Shown: positions 37,321-44,837 of the stretch, one piece after another
Layout of the letters: the number at the start of each line of letters is the position of its first letter
How positions within the stretch are numbered: position 1 is the stretch's first letter
DNA from: Falsiroseomonas algicola
GTDB lineage: Bacteria; Pseudomonadota; Alphaproteobacteria; Acetobacterales; Acetobacteraceae
Length of the DNA: 64,000 nt
Direction: 5' to 3'
NCBI RefSeq assembly: GCF_011040385.1
Contig: NZ_JAAIKB010000003.1
Span: forward strand, 372,001-436,000
The notes under the pieces: generated by a model
What the model was told of the DNA's origin: nothing
What the model saw: the letters and a program-made list of their open reading frames with translations, nothing else
Databases searched by the model: none
Position numbers and translations under genes: made by a program

Positions 37321-37336
37321 ACACTACATCTTGTTG
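37321..37336. promoter_or_regulatory. NrdR-box-like site (proximal to nrdA)
   Basis: ACACTACATCTTGTTG matches 12 of 16 positions of the NrdR consensus acaCwAtATaTwGtgt. It lies 79-94 bases upstream of the nrdA GTG. NrdR represses ribonucleotide reductase genes when dATP is high. I do not see the usual partner box about 31 bases away. Confidence 0.5.
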
Positions 37337-37414
37337 GACTGGGCCCGTCGGGGGCATTCTCCGCGCCACGGGGGAGTCGCTCCACCACTGCGGAGCAATT
37401 TCGGGGGGTTGGTC

Positions 37415-39289
37415 GTGTTTGATGCAGTTCAGCTTGAAGGCCATGGCCAGGTTCGGATCGACCGCACGCGCGACGCGCTGCTGACCGATTTCGGCAAGGC
37501 GACGCTTGATGACCGGTATCTGCTGCCGGGTGAGTCCTACCAGGATTTGTTTGCCCGGGTGGCTTCGGCCTACGGGGATGACGCTGCCCATGCGCAGCGG
37601 ATCTACGACTACATCAGCCGGCTGTGGTTCATGCCGGCGACGCCGGTGCTGTCCAATGGCGGCACGACGCGCGGCCTGCCCATCTCCTGCTTCCTGAACG
37701 AGGCCAGCGACAGCCTGGACGGCATCGTCGGCCTCTGGAACGAGAATGTGTGGCTGGCGGCCAAGGGCGGCGGCATCGGGTCCTACTGGGGCAACCTCCG
37801 CGGCATCGGCGAGAAGGTCGGCCGCAACGGCAAGACCTCCGGCGTCATCCCCTTCATCCGGGTGATGGACAGCCTGACTCTGGCGATCAGCCAGGGCTCG
37901 CTGCGCCGCGGATCGGCCGCCTGCTACCTGCCGGTGAACCACCCGGAGATCGAGGAATTCCTCGAGATGCGGCGGCCGACCGGCGGCGACCCGAACCGCA
38001 AGGCGCTCAACCTGCACCATGGCGTGCTGCTCTCCGACGCCTTCATGCGCGCGGTGGAGAATGACGAGGAGTGGGCGCTGGTCTCCCCGAAGGACGGGGC
38101 GCTGATGCGCAAGGTCTCGGCGCGGGCGATCTGGATCCGCATCCTGACCGCGCGGATCGAGACGGGCGAGCCCTACATCATCTATTCCGACCACGTGAAC
38201 CGCGCGCGGCCGGAGCATCACAAGCTCTCGGGGCTCGAGGTGAAGACCTCCAACCTCTGCTCGGAGATCACGCTGCCGACGGGCATCGACCAGCATGGGA
38301 TGGAGCGCACCGCGGTGTGCTGCCTCTCTTCGCTGAACTGCGAGACCTGGTTCGAGTGGAAGGACCATCCGCGCTTCATCCCGGATGTGATGCGCTTCCT
38401 CGACAACGTTCTGCAGAGCTTCATCGACACCGCGCCGGACAGCATGGCGCGGGCGCGCTACTCCGCGATGCGGGAGCGGTCGGTGGGCCTCGGCGTCATG
38501 GGCTTCCACAGCTTCCTGCAGGCGATGAACGTGCCCTTCGAGAGCGCGATCGCGAAGGTGTGGAACAAGCGGATGTTCAAGCACATCCGCGAGCAGGCGG
38601 ACCTTGCGAGCCGCATGCTGGCAGAGGAGCGCGGGCCCTGCCCGGATGCCGCGGAATACGGCTTCATGGAGCGCTTCTCCAACAAGATCGCGATCGCGCC
38701 GACGGCGTCGATCTCGATCATCTGCGGCGGCGCCTCCCCGGGCATCGAGCCGATCGCGGCCAATGTCTACAACCACAAGACGCTGTCCGGATCCTACATC
38801 GTCCGCAACCCGCATCTGAAGAAGGTGCTGGCCAAGCATGGGCGCGACGATGACGAGACCTGGACGAGCATCACCGTCACCAAGGGCAGCGTGCAGCACC
38901 TGGACTTCCTGACGGAGCAGGAGAAGCTGACCTTCCGCACGGCCTTCGAGCTCGACCAGCGCTGGGTCGTGGAACATGCGGCCGACCGGACGCCCTATAT
39001 CTGCCAGTCGCAGTCGGTGAACCTGTTCCTGCCCGCGAATGTGCACAAGAAGGATCTGCACCAGATCCACATGATGGCGTGGAAGCGCGGCGTGAAGTCG
39101 CTCTACTACTGCCGCAGCCTGTCGATCCAGCGCGCCGATACGATCAGCGCCAAGGTGGTCGGGCAGGGCGATGTCATGGCGGCGCATAATGATGGCGCGC
39201 CCGCGCCGCTGCCGCTGGTAGCGCGGCGGCTGGACGCCGAGCCGAAGGCGAATGGCAACGACTACGAGGAATGCCTGGCATGCCAGTGA
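37415..39289 (+). CDS. nrdA: Ribonucleoside-diphosphate reductase, alpha subunit
   Basis: The class I alpha subunit reduces ribonucleotides to deoxyribonucleotides with the radical from NrdB. In this 624-aa protein the active-site set is present: Cys92 (PISCFLNE), Asn280-Cys282-Glu284 (SNLCSEITLPTG) and a partner Cys near 302, with C-terminal redox pair Cys620/Cys623 (CLACQ). The N-terminus is short and lacks the full ATP-cone of E. coli NrdA, so dATP inhibition through a cone may be absent. I chose GTG 37415 because of GGGGGG six bases upstream; the frame is open back to 37313. It overlaps the 77-aa ORF by ten bases, and nrdB follows. Confidence 0.93.
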   Translation: MFDAVQLEGHGQVRIDRTRDALLTDFGKATLDDRYLLPGESYQDLFARVASAYGDDAAHAQRIYDYISRLWFMPATPVLSNGGTTRGLPISCFLNEASDSLDGIVGLWNENVWLAAKGGGIGSYWGNLRGIGEKVGRNGKTSGVIPFIRVMDSLTLAISQGSLRRGSAACYLPVNHPEIEEFLEMRRPTGGDPNRKALNLHHGVLLSDAFMRAVENDEEWALVSPKDGALMRKVSARAIWIRILTARIETGEPYIIYSDHVNRARPEHHKLSGLEVKTSNLCSEITLPTGIDQHGMERTAVCCLSSLNCETWFEWKDHPRFIPDVMRFLDNVLQSFIDTAPDSMARARYSAMRERSVGLGVMGFHSFLQAMNVPFESAIAKVWNKRMFKHIREQADLASRMLAEERGPCPDAAEYGFMERFSNKIAIAPTASISIICGGASPGIEPIAANVYNHKTLSGSYIVRNPHLKKVLAKHGRDDDETWTSITVTKGSVQHLDFLTEQEKLTFRTAFELDQRWVVEHAADRTPYICQSQSVNLFLPANVHKKDLHQIHMMAWKRGVKSLYYCRSLSIQRADTISAKVVGQGDVMAAHNDGAPAPLPLVARRLDAEPKANGNDYEECLACQ

Positions 39290-39513
39290 CGATCCCCGTC
39301 CTCGACCTCGACATATTGCCCAGCGAGCCCGCGGGGCTGCGCGCGCGGAAGCGCGCGCTGGAGCGTGACCTCGACCGCATGCTCGAACTGCGCGGCCCGG
39401 TGACGGAGGTGCGGCGGCTGGTCGCCGACCTCGACCGTGTTGCCGCCGAACTGGCGCGCAGCCTGCGCGGCGTGACTTCACAGCAAGCGACGGACCACCA
39501 CCTCCACAACTGA
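39280..39513 (+). CDS. Small helical protein between nrdA and nrdB
   Basis: This 77-aa protein is MPVTIPVLDLDIL, then a charged helix ARKRALERDLDRMLELRGPVTEVRRLVADLDRVAAELARSL with heptad-like Leu spacing, and a short tail TSQQATDHHLHN. ATG 39280 overlaps the nrdA stop by ten bases; GAGGA lies nine bases upstream, inside nrdA. nrdB starts 47 bases later. No known domain applies. The position inside the nrd operon and coupling to nrdA suggest a role with the reductase (assembly, regulation, or metal or radical handling), but this is inference. Confidence 0.6.
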   Translation: MPVTIPVLDLDILPSEPAGLRARKRALERDLDRMLELRGPVTEVRRLVADLDRVAAELARSLRGVTSQQATDHHLHN

Positions 39514-39559
39514 CGCCTTACGTCACCGACAACGTCACTTCAGACGAGAGCACCCTCCC

Positions 39560-40618
39560 ATGCCCGACGACGCGATGCCGCGCGACGAACTGCCGATCCG
39601 CTTCGACCTGCTGACCGCGAACCCGGTCTACAAGCCATTCCGCTACCCCTGGGCCTATGAGGCGTGGCTGCAGCAGCAGCGCATCCATTGGCTGCCGGAG
39701 GAAGTGCCGCTCGCGGATGACGTGAAGGACTGGCAGAAGAACCTGACGGCGACCGAGCGGAACCTGCTGACGCAGATCTTCCGCTTCTTCACCCAGGCGG
39801 ATGTCGAGGTGAACAACTGCTACATGAAGCAGTACAGCCAGGTCTTCAAGCCGACCGAAGTGCTGATGATGATGTCGGCGTTCTCGAACACCGAGACGAT
39901 CCACATCGCCGCCTACTCCCACCTCCTCGACACCATCGGGATGCCGGAGATCGAGTACACGGCCTTCCTCAAGTACAAGGAGATGAAGGACAAGTACGAC
40001 TACATGCATTCCTTCTCGGTCGAGAACAAGACCGAGATCGCGAAGACGCTGGCCGCCTTCGGCGCCTTCACGGAGGGGCTGCAGCTCTTCGCCTCCTTCG
40101 CCATCCTCATGAATTTTCCTCGATTCAACAAGATGAAGGGGATGGGCCAGATCGTCAGCTGGTCGGTGCGGGATGAAACCCTCCATTGTCTCAGCGTGAT
40201 CCGCCTGTTCCGCACCTTCGTGCAGGAGAATCCGGAGATCTGGACGGAGGAGCTGAAGCGCGACCTCTACCTCATCTGCTCCACCATCGTGGACCATGAG
40301 GACGCCTTCATCGACCTCGCCTTCGAGCTCGGCGGCGTGCAGGGCCTCGATGCCGCGCAGACCAAGCAGTACATCCGCTTCATCGCGGATCGCCGCCTGC
40401 AGCAACTCGGCCTCAACCCGCTCTACAACGTCGAGAAGAACCCGCTGCCCTGGCTCGATGAGATGCTGAACGCGATCGAGCACACGAACTTCTTCGAGAA
40501 CCGCGCGACCGAATACTCCCGCGCGAGCACCGAGGGTTCGTGGGAGGAGGCTTTCGGCGACGCGACCTTCACCAGCGCGCAGCCCGAAGGCGAGATCGAG
40601 CTGTCCAGCCGCCACTGA
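39560..40618 (+). CDS. nrdB: Ribonucleoside-diphosphate reductase, beta subunit
   Basis: NrdB houses the diiron-tyrosyl radical cofactor. This 352-aa protein has all ligands: Asp81 (TQADVEV), Glu112 and His115 (TETIHIAAY), radical Tyr119, Glu172 (FTEGLQLFASF), and Glu206 and His209 (RDETLH). The spacing D81-E112-Y119 matches E. coli (D84-E115-Y122). The C-terminal tail (FGDATFTSAQPEGEIELSSRH) would dock on NrdA. It is the last gene of the nrd operon; two strong hairpins follow. GAGAGCACCCTCCC sits before ATG 39560. Confidence 0.95.
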   Translation: MPDDAMPRDELPIRFDLLTANPVYKPFRYPWAYEAWLQQQRIHWLPEEVPLADDVKDWQKNLTATERNLLTQIFRFFTQADVEVNNCYMKQYSQVFKPTEVLMMMSAFSNTETIHIAAYSHLLDTIGMPEIEYTAFLKYKEMKDKYDYMHSFSVENKTEIAKTLAAFGAFTEGLQLFASFAILMNFPRFNKMKGMGQIVSWSVRDETLHCLSVIRLFRTFVQENPEIWTEELKRDLYLICSTIVDHEDAFIDLAFELGGVQGLDAAQTKQYIRFIADRRLQQLGLNPLYNVEKNPLPWLDEMLNAIEHTNFFENRATEYSRASTEGSWEEAFGDATFTSAQPEGEIELSSRH

Positions 40619-40626
40619 AAACGAAA

Positions 40627-40654
40627 CCGGCGCCCCGCATCAACGGGGCGCCGG
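40627..40654 (+). terminator. Hairpin after nrdB
   Basis: CCGGCGCCCCG (40627-40637), loop CATCAA, CGGGGCGCCGG (40644-40654): a perfect 11-bp stem starting eight bases after the nrdB stop. Confidence 0.75.
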
Positions 40655-40669
40655 CTCAGCCTTCGGATC

Positions 40670-40693
40670 GCCCGCGGCGTCATCGCCGCGGGC
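40670..40693 (-). terminator. Second hairpin before the convergent 94-aa gene
   Basis: GCCCGCGGCG (40670-40679), loop TCAT, CGCCGCGGGC (40684-40693). It stands ten bases from the stop of the gene at 40704 (minus strand), so together the two hairpins separate convergent transcripts. Confidence 0.65.
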
Positions 40694-40703
40694 GTCGTCG
40701 TCT

Positions 40704-40988
40704 TCAGTTCTCGTTCGCGTCGGGGTGGCGCAGCAGCCACAGCCGCTCATGCGCCGCGACCAGGCTTTCCATGTTCTTCCGGCGGTTCACATCGGGGGAG
40801 ACGGGGCGGCGCGTCAGCATCATCTCGAGGATGCGCAGCAGCTCCTCCGCCACCTCGAAATCGCCCTGGTCGCAGGCATGGTGGAAGGCGATCAGGATCT
40901 TGTCGGACAGCCGGCGCGTGTGACGCGGCGGCCCAGAGGGCGCGCGGCCCGCGTCGCGGCCGGACGGATCCCGTTCCTCGTCAGACAT
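40704..40988 (-). CDS. Small conserved hypothetical protein (Rhodospirillales type)
   Basis: This 94-aa protein has a disordered, Arg/Asp-rich head (MSDEERDPSGRDAGRAPSGP) and a helical core SDKILIAFHHACDQGDFEVAEELLRILEMML, then PVSPDVNRRKNMESLVAAHERLW. The core resembles a short helical-repeat or TPR-like unit (DQGDFEVAEELL) and I believe it is conserved among Rhodospirillales, but I cannot name the family. It is convergent with nrdB, separated by two hairpins. Function unknown. Confidence 0.6.
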   Translation of the reverse strand: MSDEERDPSGRDAGRAPSGPPRHTRRLSDKILIAFHHACDQGDFEVAEELLRILEMMLTRRPVSPDVNRRKNMESLVAAHERLWLLRHPDANEN

Positions 40989-41087
40989 GCAGCATGCAGC
41001 TCCCAGTAAGGCCCATGGTCAGGCGCCCGGCGCGCACAATAGCTTGGGTTGAGGCGCGCCGGAACCCTCCGCTTCAGACGGGTGGGT

Positions 41088-41768
41088 TCAGCCCCCGGCT
41101 GATCGCAGATGGGCCCGGACCGATTGGGCGATCGCCTCGGGGGCGGTTTCCGGCCGGAACAGCGTGCGCACGCGGCCATCCGGGCCGACCAGGTAGATGA
41201 AGGAGGAGTGGTCCATCAGATACTGGGTCATCTCCGGCCTGTTCACCTTTGCGTAGAATACACGATACGCGCGGGCCGCGGCGGCCACCTGCTCCGCCGT
41301 GCCGGTCAGGCCGACCATGCGGGGATGGAAGCGGGAGACGTAGTCGGCCAGCGCCTCGGGCGTGTCACGCTCCGGGTCGATGGAGATGAGAACGGGCGTC
41401 ACGCGCCGTTCCTGGTCGCCCAGCAGGTCCATGGCATTGGCGATGATGCCGAGCTCCGTCGGGCAGACATCCGGGCAGTAGGTGAAGCCGAAATAGACGA
41501 GCATGAAACCGCCGGCGAAATCCGCCTGCGTCACCGCGCGGCCTTCGTGATTCGTCAGGGAGAAGGGCCCGCCCAGCGCCAGGCCCTGCGGCAGCTGCAC
41601 GCCGCCCGCGGCCGGCGCCGGCATGTCCTGCCCGAAGATCGAGGCGATGCGGCGGAGGAAGGCGTCGGCGACGGTGTCGTCCTCCCCCTTGCCCAGCCAG
41701 GCAGCGGCCCAGAGCCCCCCCAGCATGAGAAGCAGGATGAGCGCGGCAATCCGGATGGCGGCGAGCAT
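41088..41768 (-). CDS. SCO1/SenC family copper chaperone
   Basis: This 226-aa protein has an N-terminal membrane anchor (IRIAALILLLMLGGLWAAAWLG) and a periplasmic thioredoxin-like domain. GGFMLVYFGFTYCPDVCPTEL contains the copper ligands Cys98 and Cys102, and the distal ligand is His187 in YLMDHSSFIYLVGP. ISIDPERDTPEALADYV is the family signature. Sco proteins insert copper into the CuA site of cytochrome c oxidase subunit II; the oxidase genes are not in the window. It stands alone between the 94-aa gene and the divergent NeuD-like gene. Confidence 0.92.
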   Translation of the reverse strand: MLAAIRIAALILLLMLGGLWAAAWLGKGEDDTVADAFLRRIASIFGQDMPAPAAGGVQLPQGLALGGPFSLTNHEGRAVTQADFAGGFMLVYFGFTYCPDVCPTELGIIANAMDLLGDQERRVTPVLISIDPERDTPEALADYVSRFHPRMVGLTGTAEQVAAAARAYRVFYAKVNRPEMTQYLMDHSSFIYLVGPDGRVRTLFRPETAPEAIAQSVRAHLRSAGG

Positions 41769-41861
41769 GATGCGGTGACATAGGCGCGCGCCGGCGCCCC
41801 GTCCACCTGCCCGACCGCGCGGGATCGGCTACAGGGAAACCGGCGGCGGAAGGCGGCATCG

Positions 41862-42491
41862 ATGCGGGCAGGCGAACACCAGATCATCGTCATCGGCGCC
41901 GGCGGCCATGCACGACCGGTCGTGGAAACCCTGCTGCTGACGGGGCACCGCATCGCCGGGCTGGTGGATGACGACACCAGCCGCGCGCCGGTGCTCGGCC
42001 ACGCCATCATCGGCGGCCTTGACCAGCTGCCGCGCCTGCGCGCCGCCGGAATCGACGGCGCGGCGATTGCCATCGGCCACAACGCGACGCGCCTCGCGCT
42101 CGGCGACCGGCTGCGCGGGCTCGGCTATACCCTGCCGATCCTGGCCCACCCCACGGCCGTCATCTCCCCCCACGCCAGCATCGCGGAAGGCGCGCAGATC
42201 CTCGCCCGCGCCGTGGTCGGGCCGGAAGCCCGCATCGGGCGCCTCTGCCTCATCAACACCGGCGCCATCATCGACCACGAATGCACCGTGGACGAAGGCG
42301 CCCACATCGCCCCCGGCGCCATCCTCTGCGGCCAGGTGCGCATCGGCGCGCGGTCCCTGGTCGGCGCCGGCAGCACCACCATCGCCGGCCGCCACATCGG
42401 CCCGGACGCGACCATCGCTGCCGGGGCAGCCGTGACGACGGACGTGGCGGCGGGGGCGCGTGTGGGCGGGGTGCCGGCGCGGGGGCTGTAG
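41862..42491 (+). CDS. NeuD/PglD-like sugar O/N-acetyltransferase
   Basis: This 209-aa protein begins IIVIGAGGHARPVVETLLLTGHRI, the Rossmann-like PglD N-terminal domain that binds a UDP-amino sugar. A left-handed beta-helix follows, with hexapeptide repeats: ISPHASIAEGAQILARAVVGPEARIG, CLINTGAIIDHECTVDEGAHIAPGAIL, RIGARSLVGAGSTTIAGRHIG. IIDHECTV carries the catalytic His of the family. The C-terminal tail GGVPARGL is typical. Members acetylate UDP-sugars or sialic acids for surface glycans; the exopolysaccharide genes at 55-64 kb would fit, but are 13 kb away. Confidence 0.85.
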   Translation: MRAGEHQIIVIGAGGHARPVVETLLLTGHRIAGLVDDDTSRAPVLGHAIIGGLDQLPRLRAAGIDGAAIAIGHNATRLALGDRLRGLGYTLPILAHPTAVISPHASIAEGAQILARAVVGPEARIGRLCLINTGAIIDHECTVDEGAHIAPGAILCGQVRIGARSLVGAGSTTIAGRHIGPDATIAAGAAVTTDVAAGARVGGVPARGL

Positions 42492-42738
42492 CGCGGATGG
42501 CCCCGGAGCGGGGCTGCGCGCCCCTCTCCGGACCTCACCCGCGCCAGGGGCGTCGCGCCCCTGGACCGCGAGGCCGTTGGTCGATGGAGGGAGGGGCGTA
42601 GCGCTACCGCGGGTTCGGAGCGCGCGACGTGCCCCTCCCTCCATCGACCAAGTTTCATGGGGTCGAGGGGCCCGCTGGCCCCTCGCGGGGAAGGGGTATC
42701 GGGGAAGGGGCGGAGCCTCTTCCCCGGGCCACCGGCGC
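42492..42738. repeat. Multi-hairpin intergenic element
   Basis: In 247 bases I find several strong inverted repeats: CCAGGGGCG (42544-42552) with CGCCCCTGG (42556-42564); a perfect 21-bp pair at 42577-42597 and 42631-42651 (TTGGTCGATGGAGGGAGGGG, plus C) around a 33-base loop that holds GTAGCGCTAC; CGAGGGGCC (42664-42672) with GGCCCCTCG (42677-42685). The run separates convergent genes and is far denser in symmetry than an ordinary terminator; a dispersed REP-like family is suspected. Confidence 0.6.
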
Positions 42739-43455
42739 CTACAACCCCAGCCCCGCCCCCCTGCGCAGCACCGCCTCCGCCGTCCCGTCGCCGTCGTGCA
42801 GCGCCAGGCCGGGCAGGATGCGGGCCGGGCTGCGGCCGTGGTGGCGGCCGCCGAGGAGGATGCGCTTGGCGGGTTGGCCGGGCCGGGGCCAGAGGGGGAG
42901 GAGGGTGTGGCTGCCGCAGCGGGCGGCGGTGAGGGCGGCGATGCCGTCGGAAAGGCGGGCGGCGGGGAGGATCAGCGTGAGGCTGCCAAGGCGGGCCAGG
43001 CGGTGCGCGAGCAGGGTCGTCCAGGCGGCGAGGGGGGTTTCCTCGGCATGGGTGGCGTTGGCGCGGAGCGCTTCGGGCGGTGGCGTGCCGGCCGGCCAGT
43101 AGGGCGGGTTGGCGAAGGCGTGGGCGCAGGCCGGCAGGCGGGGGCGCAGCGCGGGGTCGGTGATGTCGGCCTCCAGCACCGTCACCTGGTCCGCCCAGCC
43201 GTTGAGGGCCGCGTTCTCCCGCGCCAGGGCGGCGAGGGTCGGGTCCCGTTCGATGGCGGTGACGCGGAGGCCGGGGATGCGGGCCATGAGGCACAGGAAG
43301 ACGGCGCCGGTGCCGCAACCCGCTTCCAGCACGGCCTGGCCGGGTTTGGCGGGGATGCTGGCGGCGAGCAGCACGGCGTCGTGCCCGGCGCGCAGGCCGC
43401 TTGCGGGTTGGCGGAGGCGGACGCGCCCGCCGAGGAGGGTGTCCTCCGTCGTCAT
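42739..43455 (-). CDS. tRNA1(Val) (adenine37-N6)-methyltransferase-like (TrmN6)
   Basis: This 238-aa SAM-dependent methyltransferase has motif I VLEAGCGTGAVFLCL and motif IV AFANPPYWPAG, the NPPY of N6-adenine enzymes. RLRQPASGLRAGHDAVLLAAS is the TrmN6 opening. The family methylates N6 of A37 in tRNA1(Val) and relatives. Start ATG 43455 overlaps the DUF2007 gene stop (ATGA), so the two are coupled. The identity of the modified tRNA is assumed from the family; a related function (e.g. methylation of another RNA or protein) cannot be excluded. Confidence 0.8.
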   Translation of the reverse strand: MTTEDTLLGGRVRLRQPASGLRAGHDAVLLAASIPAKPGQAVLEAGCGTGAVFLCLMARIPGLRVTAIERDPTLAALARENAALNGWADQVTVLEADITDPALRPRLPACAHAFANPPYWPAGTPPPEALRANATHAEETPLAAWTTLLAHRLARLGSLTLILPAARLSDGIAALTAARCGSHTLLPLWPRPGQPAKRILLGGRHHGRSPARILPGLALHDGDGTAEAVLRRGAGLGL

Positions 43456-43670
43456 CGCCAGCCTTCGGTCTCCCCGGCGTCGCGCAGGATTCGGCGGGCG
43501 TGGTGTTCCTGGTCCTCCGGCACGGCGAGGCGGCGAGGGAAGGCGCCGATATTGCCTTCGAGCGCGCCGATATGGCCATCGAGCACCACCGGGTCGCAGC
43601 CACCGTCGCGCAGCAGCGCGATGAGGAAGGAGAGGCGCACGGGGTTGGTGGTGGCGAGCAGGACGCGCAT
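43452..43670 (-). CDS. DUF2007 family protein
   Basis: This 72-aa protein fits DUF2007: MRVLLATTNPVRLSFLIALLRDGGCDPVVLD, then HIGALEGNIGAFPRRLAVPEDQEHHARRILRDAG. These small ferredoxin-like domains are proposed signal-transducing or regulatory modules (related to GlnB-like folds) but their ligand is not established. It starts 116 bases from the divergent polyprenyl synthase gene and is coupled by ATGA to the downstream TrmN6-like gene, an order seen in many alphaproteobacteria. Confidence 0.85.
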   Translation of the reverse strand: MRVLLATTNPVRLSFLIALLRDGGCDPVVLDGHIGALEGNIGAFPRRLAVPEDQEHHARRILRDAGETEGWR

Positions 43671-43786
43671 CGGGCCGCTTTCGATATCGGTGGGTGTTGC
43701 GCGCCAAGGGCCTGGTTGGGCTGCCTGCTTGCCCGCCCCGGGGGTGGTGGCTAAGTTGCGCGCGACGCAACCGAGGTCAAGATCGC

Positions 43787-44821
43787 GTGGATTTGTCCGT
43801 CGCGCCGGGTACGCAAGCAGCTTCGGACACCGTCCGCGGAGAGGACGCGCTTGCGGCGCTGACCGCGCTGGTGCGCGATGACCTCGAGGCCTGCAACCGG
43901 CTGATCGTGGAGCGGATGCAGAGCCCGGTGGCGCTGATCCCGCAGCTGGCGGCGCATATCGTGGCGGCGGGCGGCAAGCGCCTGCGGCCGCTGCTGACCC
44001 TGGCGGCGGCGAAGCTCGCGGGGTATCGCGACGGGCAGCGGCATGTCGCGCTGGCGGCCTGCGTGGAGTTCATCCACACCGCGACGCTGCTGCATGACGA
44101 CGTGGTGGATGAAAGCGCGCTGCGCCGCGGCCAGGCGAGTGCCAATGCGCTGTTCGGCAACAAGCCCAGCGTGCTGGTCGGCGATTTCCTCTTCGCCCGC
44201 GCCTTCCAGGTGATGGTGGAGGATGGGTCGCTCGAGGTGCTGCGCATCCTGTCCGAGGCTTCCGCGACGATCGCGGAGGGCGAGGTGCTGCAGCTGATCA
44301 CGCAGAACGACACCGCGACGACCGAGGAGCAGTACCTCGCGGTGATCGAGGGCAAGACGGCGGCGCTGTTCGCCGCGGCGACGGAGGTGGGGGCGATCGT
44401 CGCCGCCTGTTCGCCCGCGCAGCAGCAGGGGCTGCGTGCCTATGGCCACAACCTCGGCGTTGCGTTCCAGCTGATCGACGATGCGCTGGACTACAGCGCG
44501 AACCAGGCGGCGCTGGGCAAGACGGTCGGCGATGATTTCCGCGAGGGCAAGATCACCCTGCCGGTGCTGCTGGCCTTCCAGCGCGGCGACGAGGCGGAGC
44601 GCGCCTTCTGGCGCCGGACGCTGGAGGAGCGGGAGCAGGGCGAGGATGACCTGGCCCGCGCGATCGCGCTGATGGAGACGCATGCGGCCTTCGCGGACAC
44701 GGTCGGCCGCGCGCGGGACTATGGCAATGCGGCGCTGGAGGCGCTGGCGGTCTTCCCGGATGGGGTGGAGCGGCGCGCGCTGGAAGGCATCGTGGAGTTC
44801 TGCATTTCCCGGGCGCGGTAG
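43787..44821 (+). CDS. Polyprenyl diphosphate synthase (octaprenyl/decaprenyl type)
   Basis: This trans-long-chain prenyltransferase elongates isoprenoid chains for the quinone side chain. The 344-aa protein has both aspartate-rich motifs: LLHDDVVDES (Asp104, Asp105, Asp108) and QLIDDALDYS (Asp231, Asp232, Asp235), along with GGKRLRPLL and GEVLQLITQND. Chain length is probably C40-C50, since the residues just before the first motif (EFIHTATL) are small. I take GTG 43787 with GAGG upstream; the frame is open 93 bases further to 43694. It is divergent from the DUF2007 gene. Confidence 0.9.
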   Translation: MDLSVAPGTQAASDTVRGEDALAALTALVRDDLEACNRLIVERMQSPVALIPQLAAHIVAAGGKRLRPLLTLAAAKLAGYRDGQRHVALAACVEFIHTATLLHDDVVDESALRRGQASANALFGNKPSVLVGDFLFARAFQVMVEDGSLEVLRILSEASATIAEGEVLQLITQNDTATTEEQYLAVIEGKTAALFAAATEVGAIVAACSPAQQQGLRAYGHNLGVAFQLIDDALDYSANQAALGKTVGDDFREGKITLPVLLAFQRGDEAERAFWRRTLEEREQGEDDLARAIALMETHAAFADTVGRARDYGNAALEALAVFPDGVERRALEGIVEFCISRAR

Positions 44822-44837
44822 CGCTCCGGCCCGGGCG

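Larger units (their letters stand above)
37057..37414. promoter_or_regulatory. Divergent intergenic region tctC/nrdA
   Basis: These 358 bases hold no convincing gene. They contain two NrdR-box-like sites (37063-37078 and 37321-37336), an A7 tract (37263-37269) followed by TTGCAACC, and a G6 ribosome site before the nrdA GTG. Promoters for both genes must lie here; I could not assign -35/-10 boxes with confidence. Confidence 0.5.
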
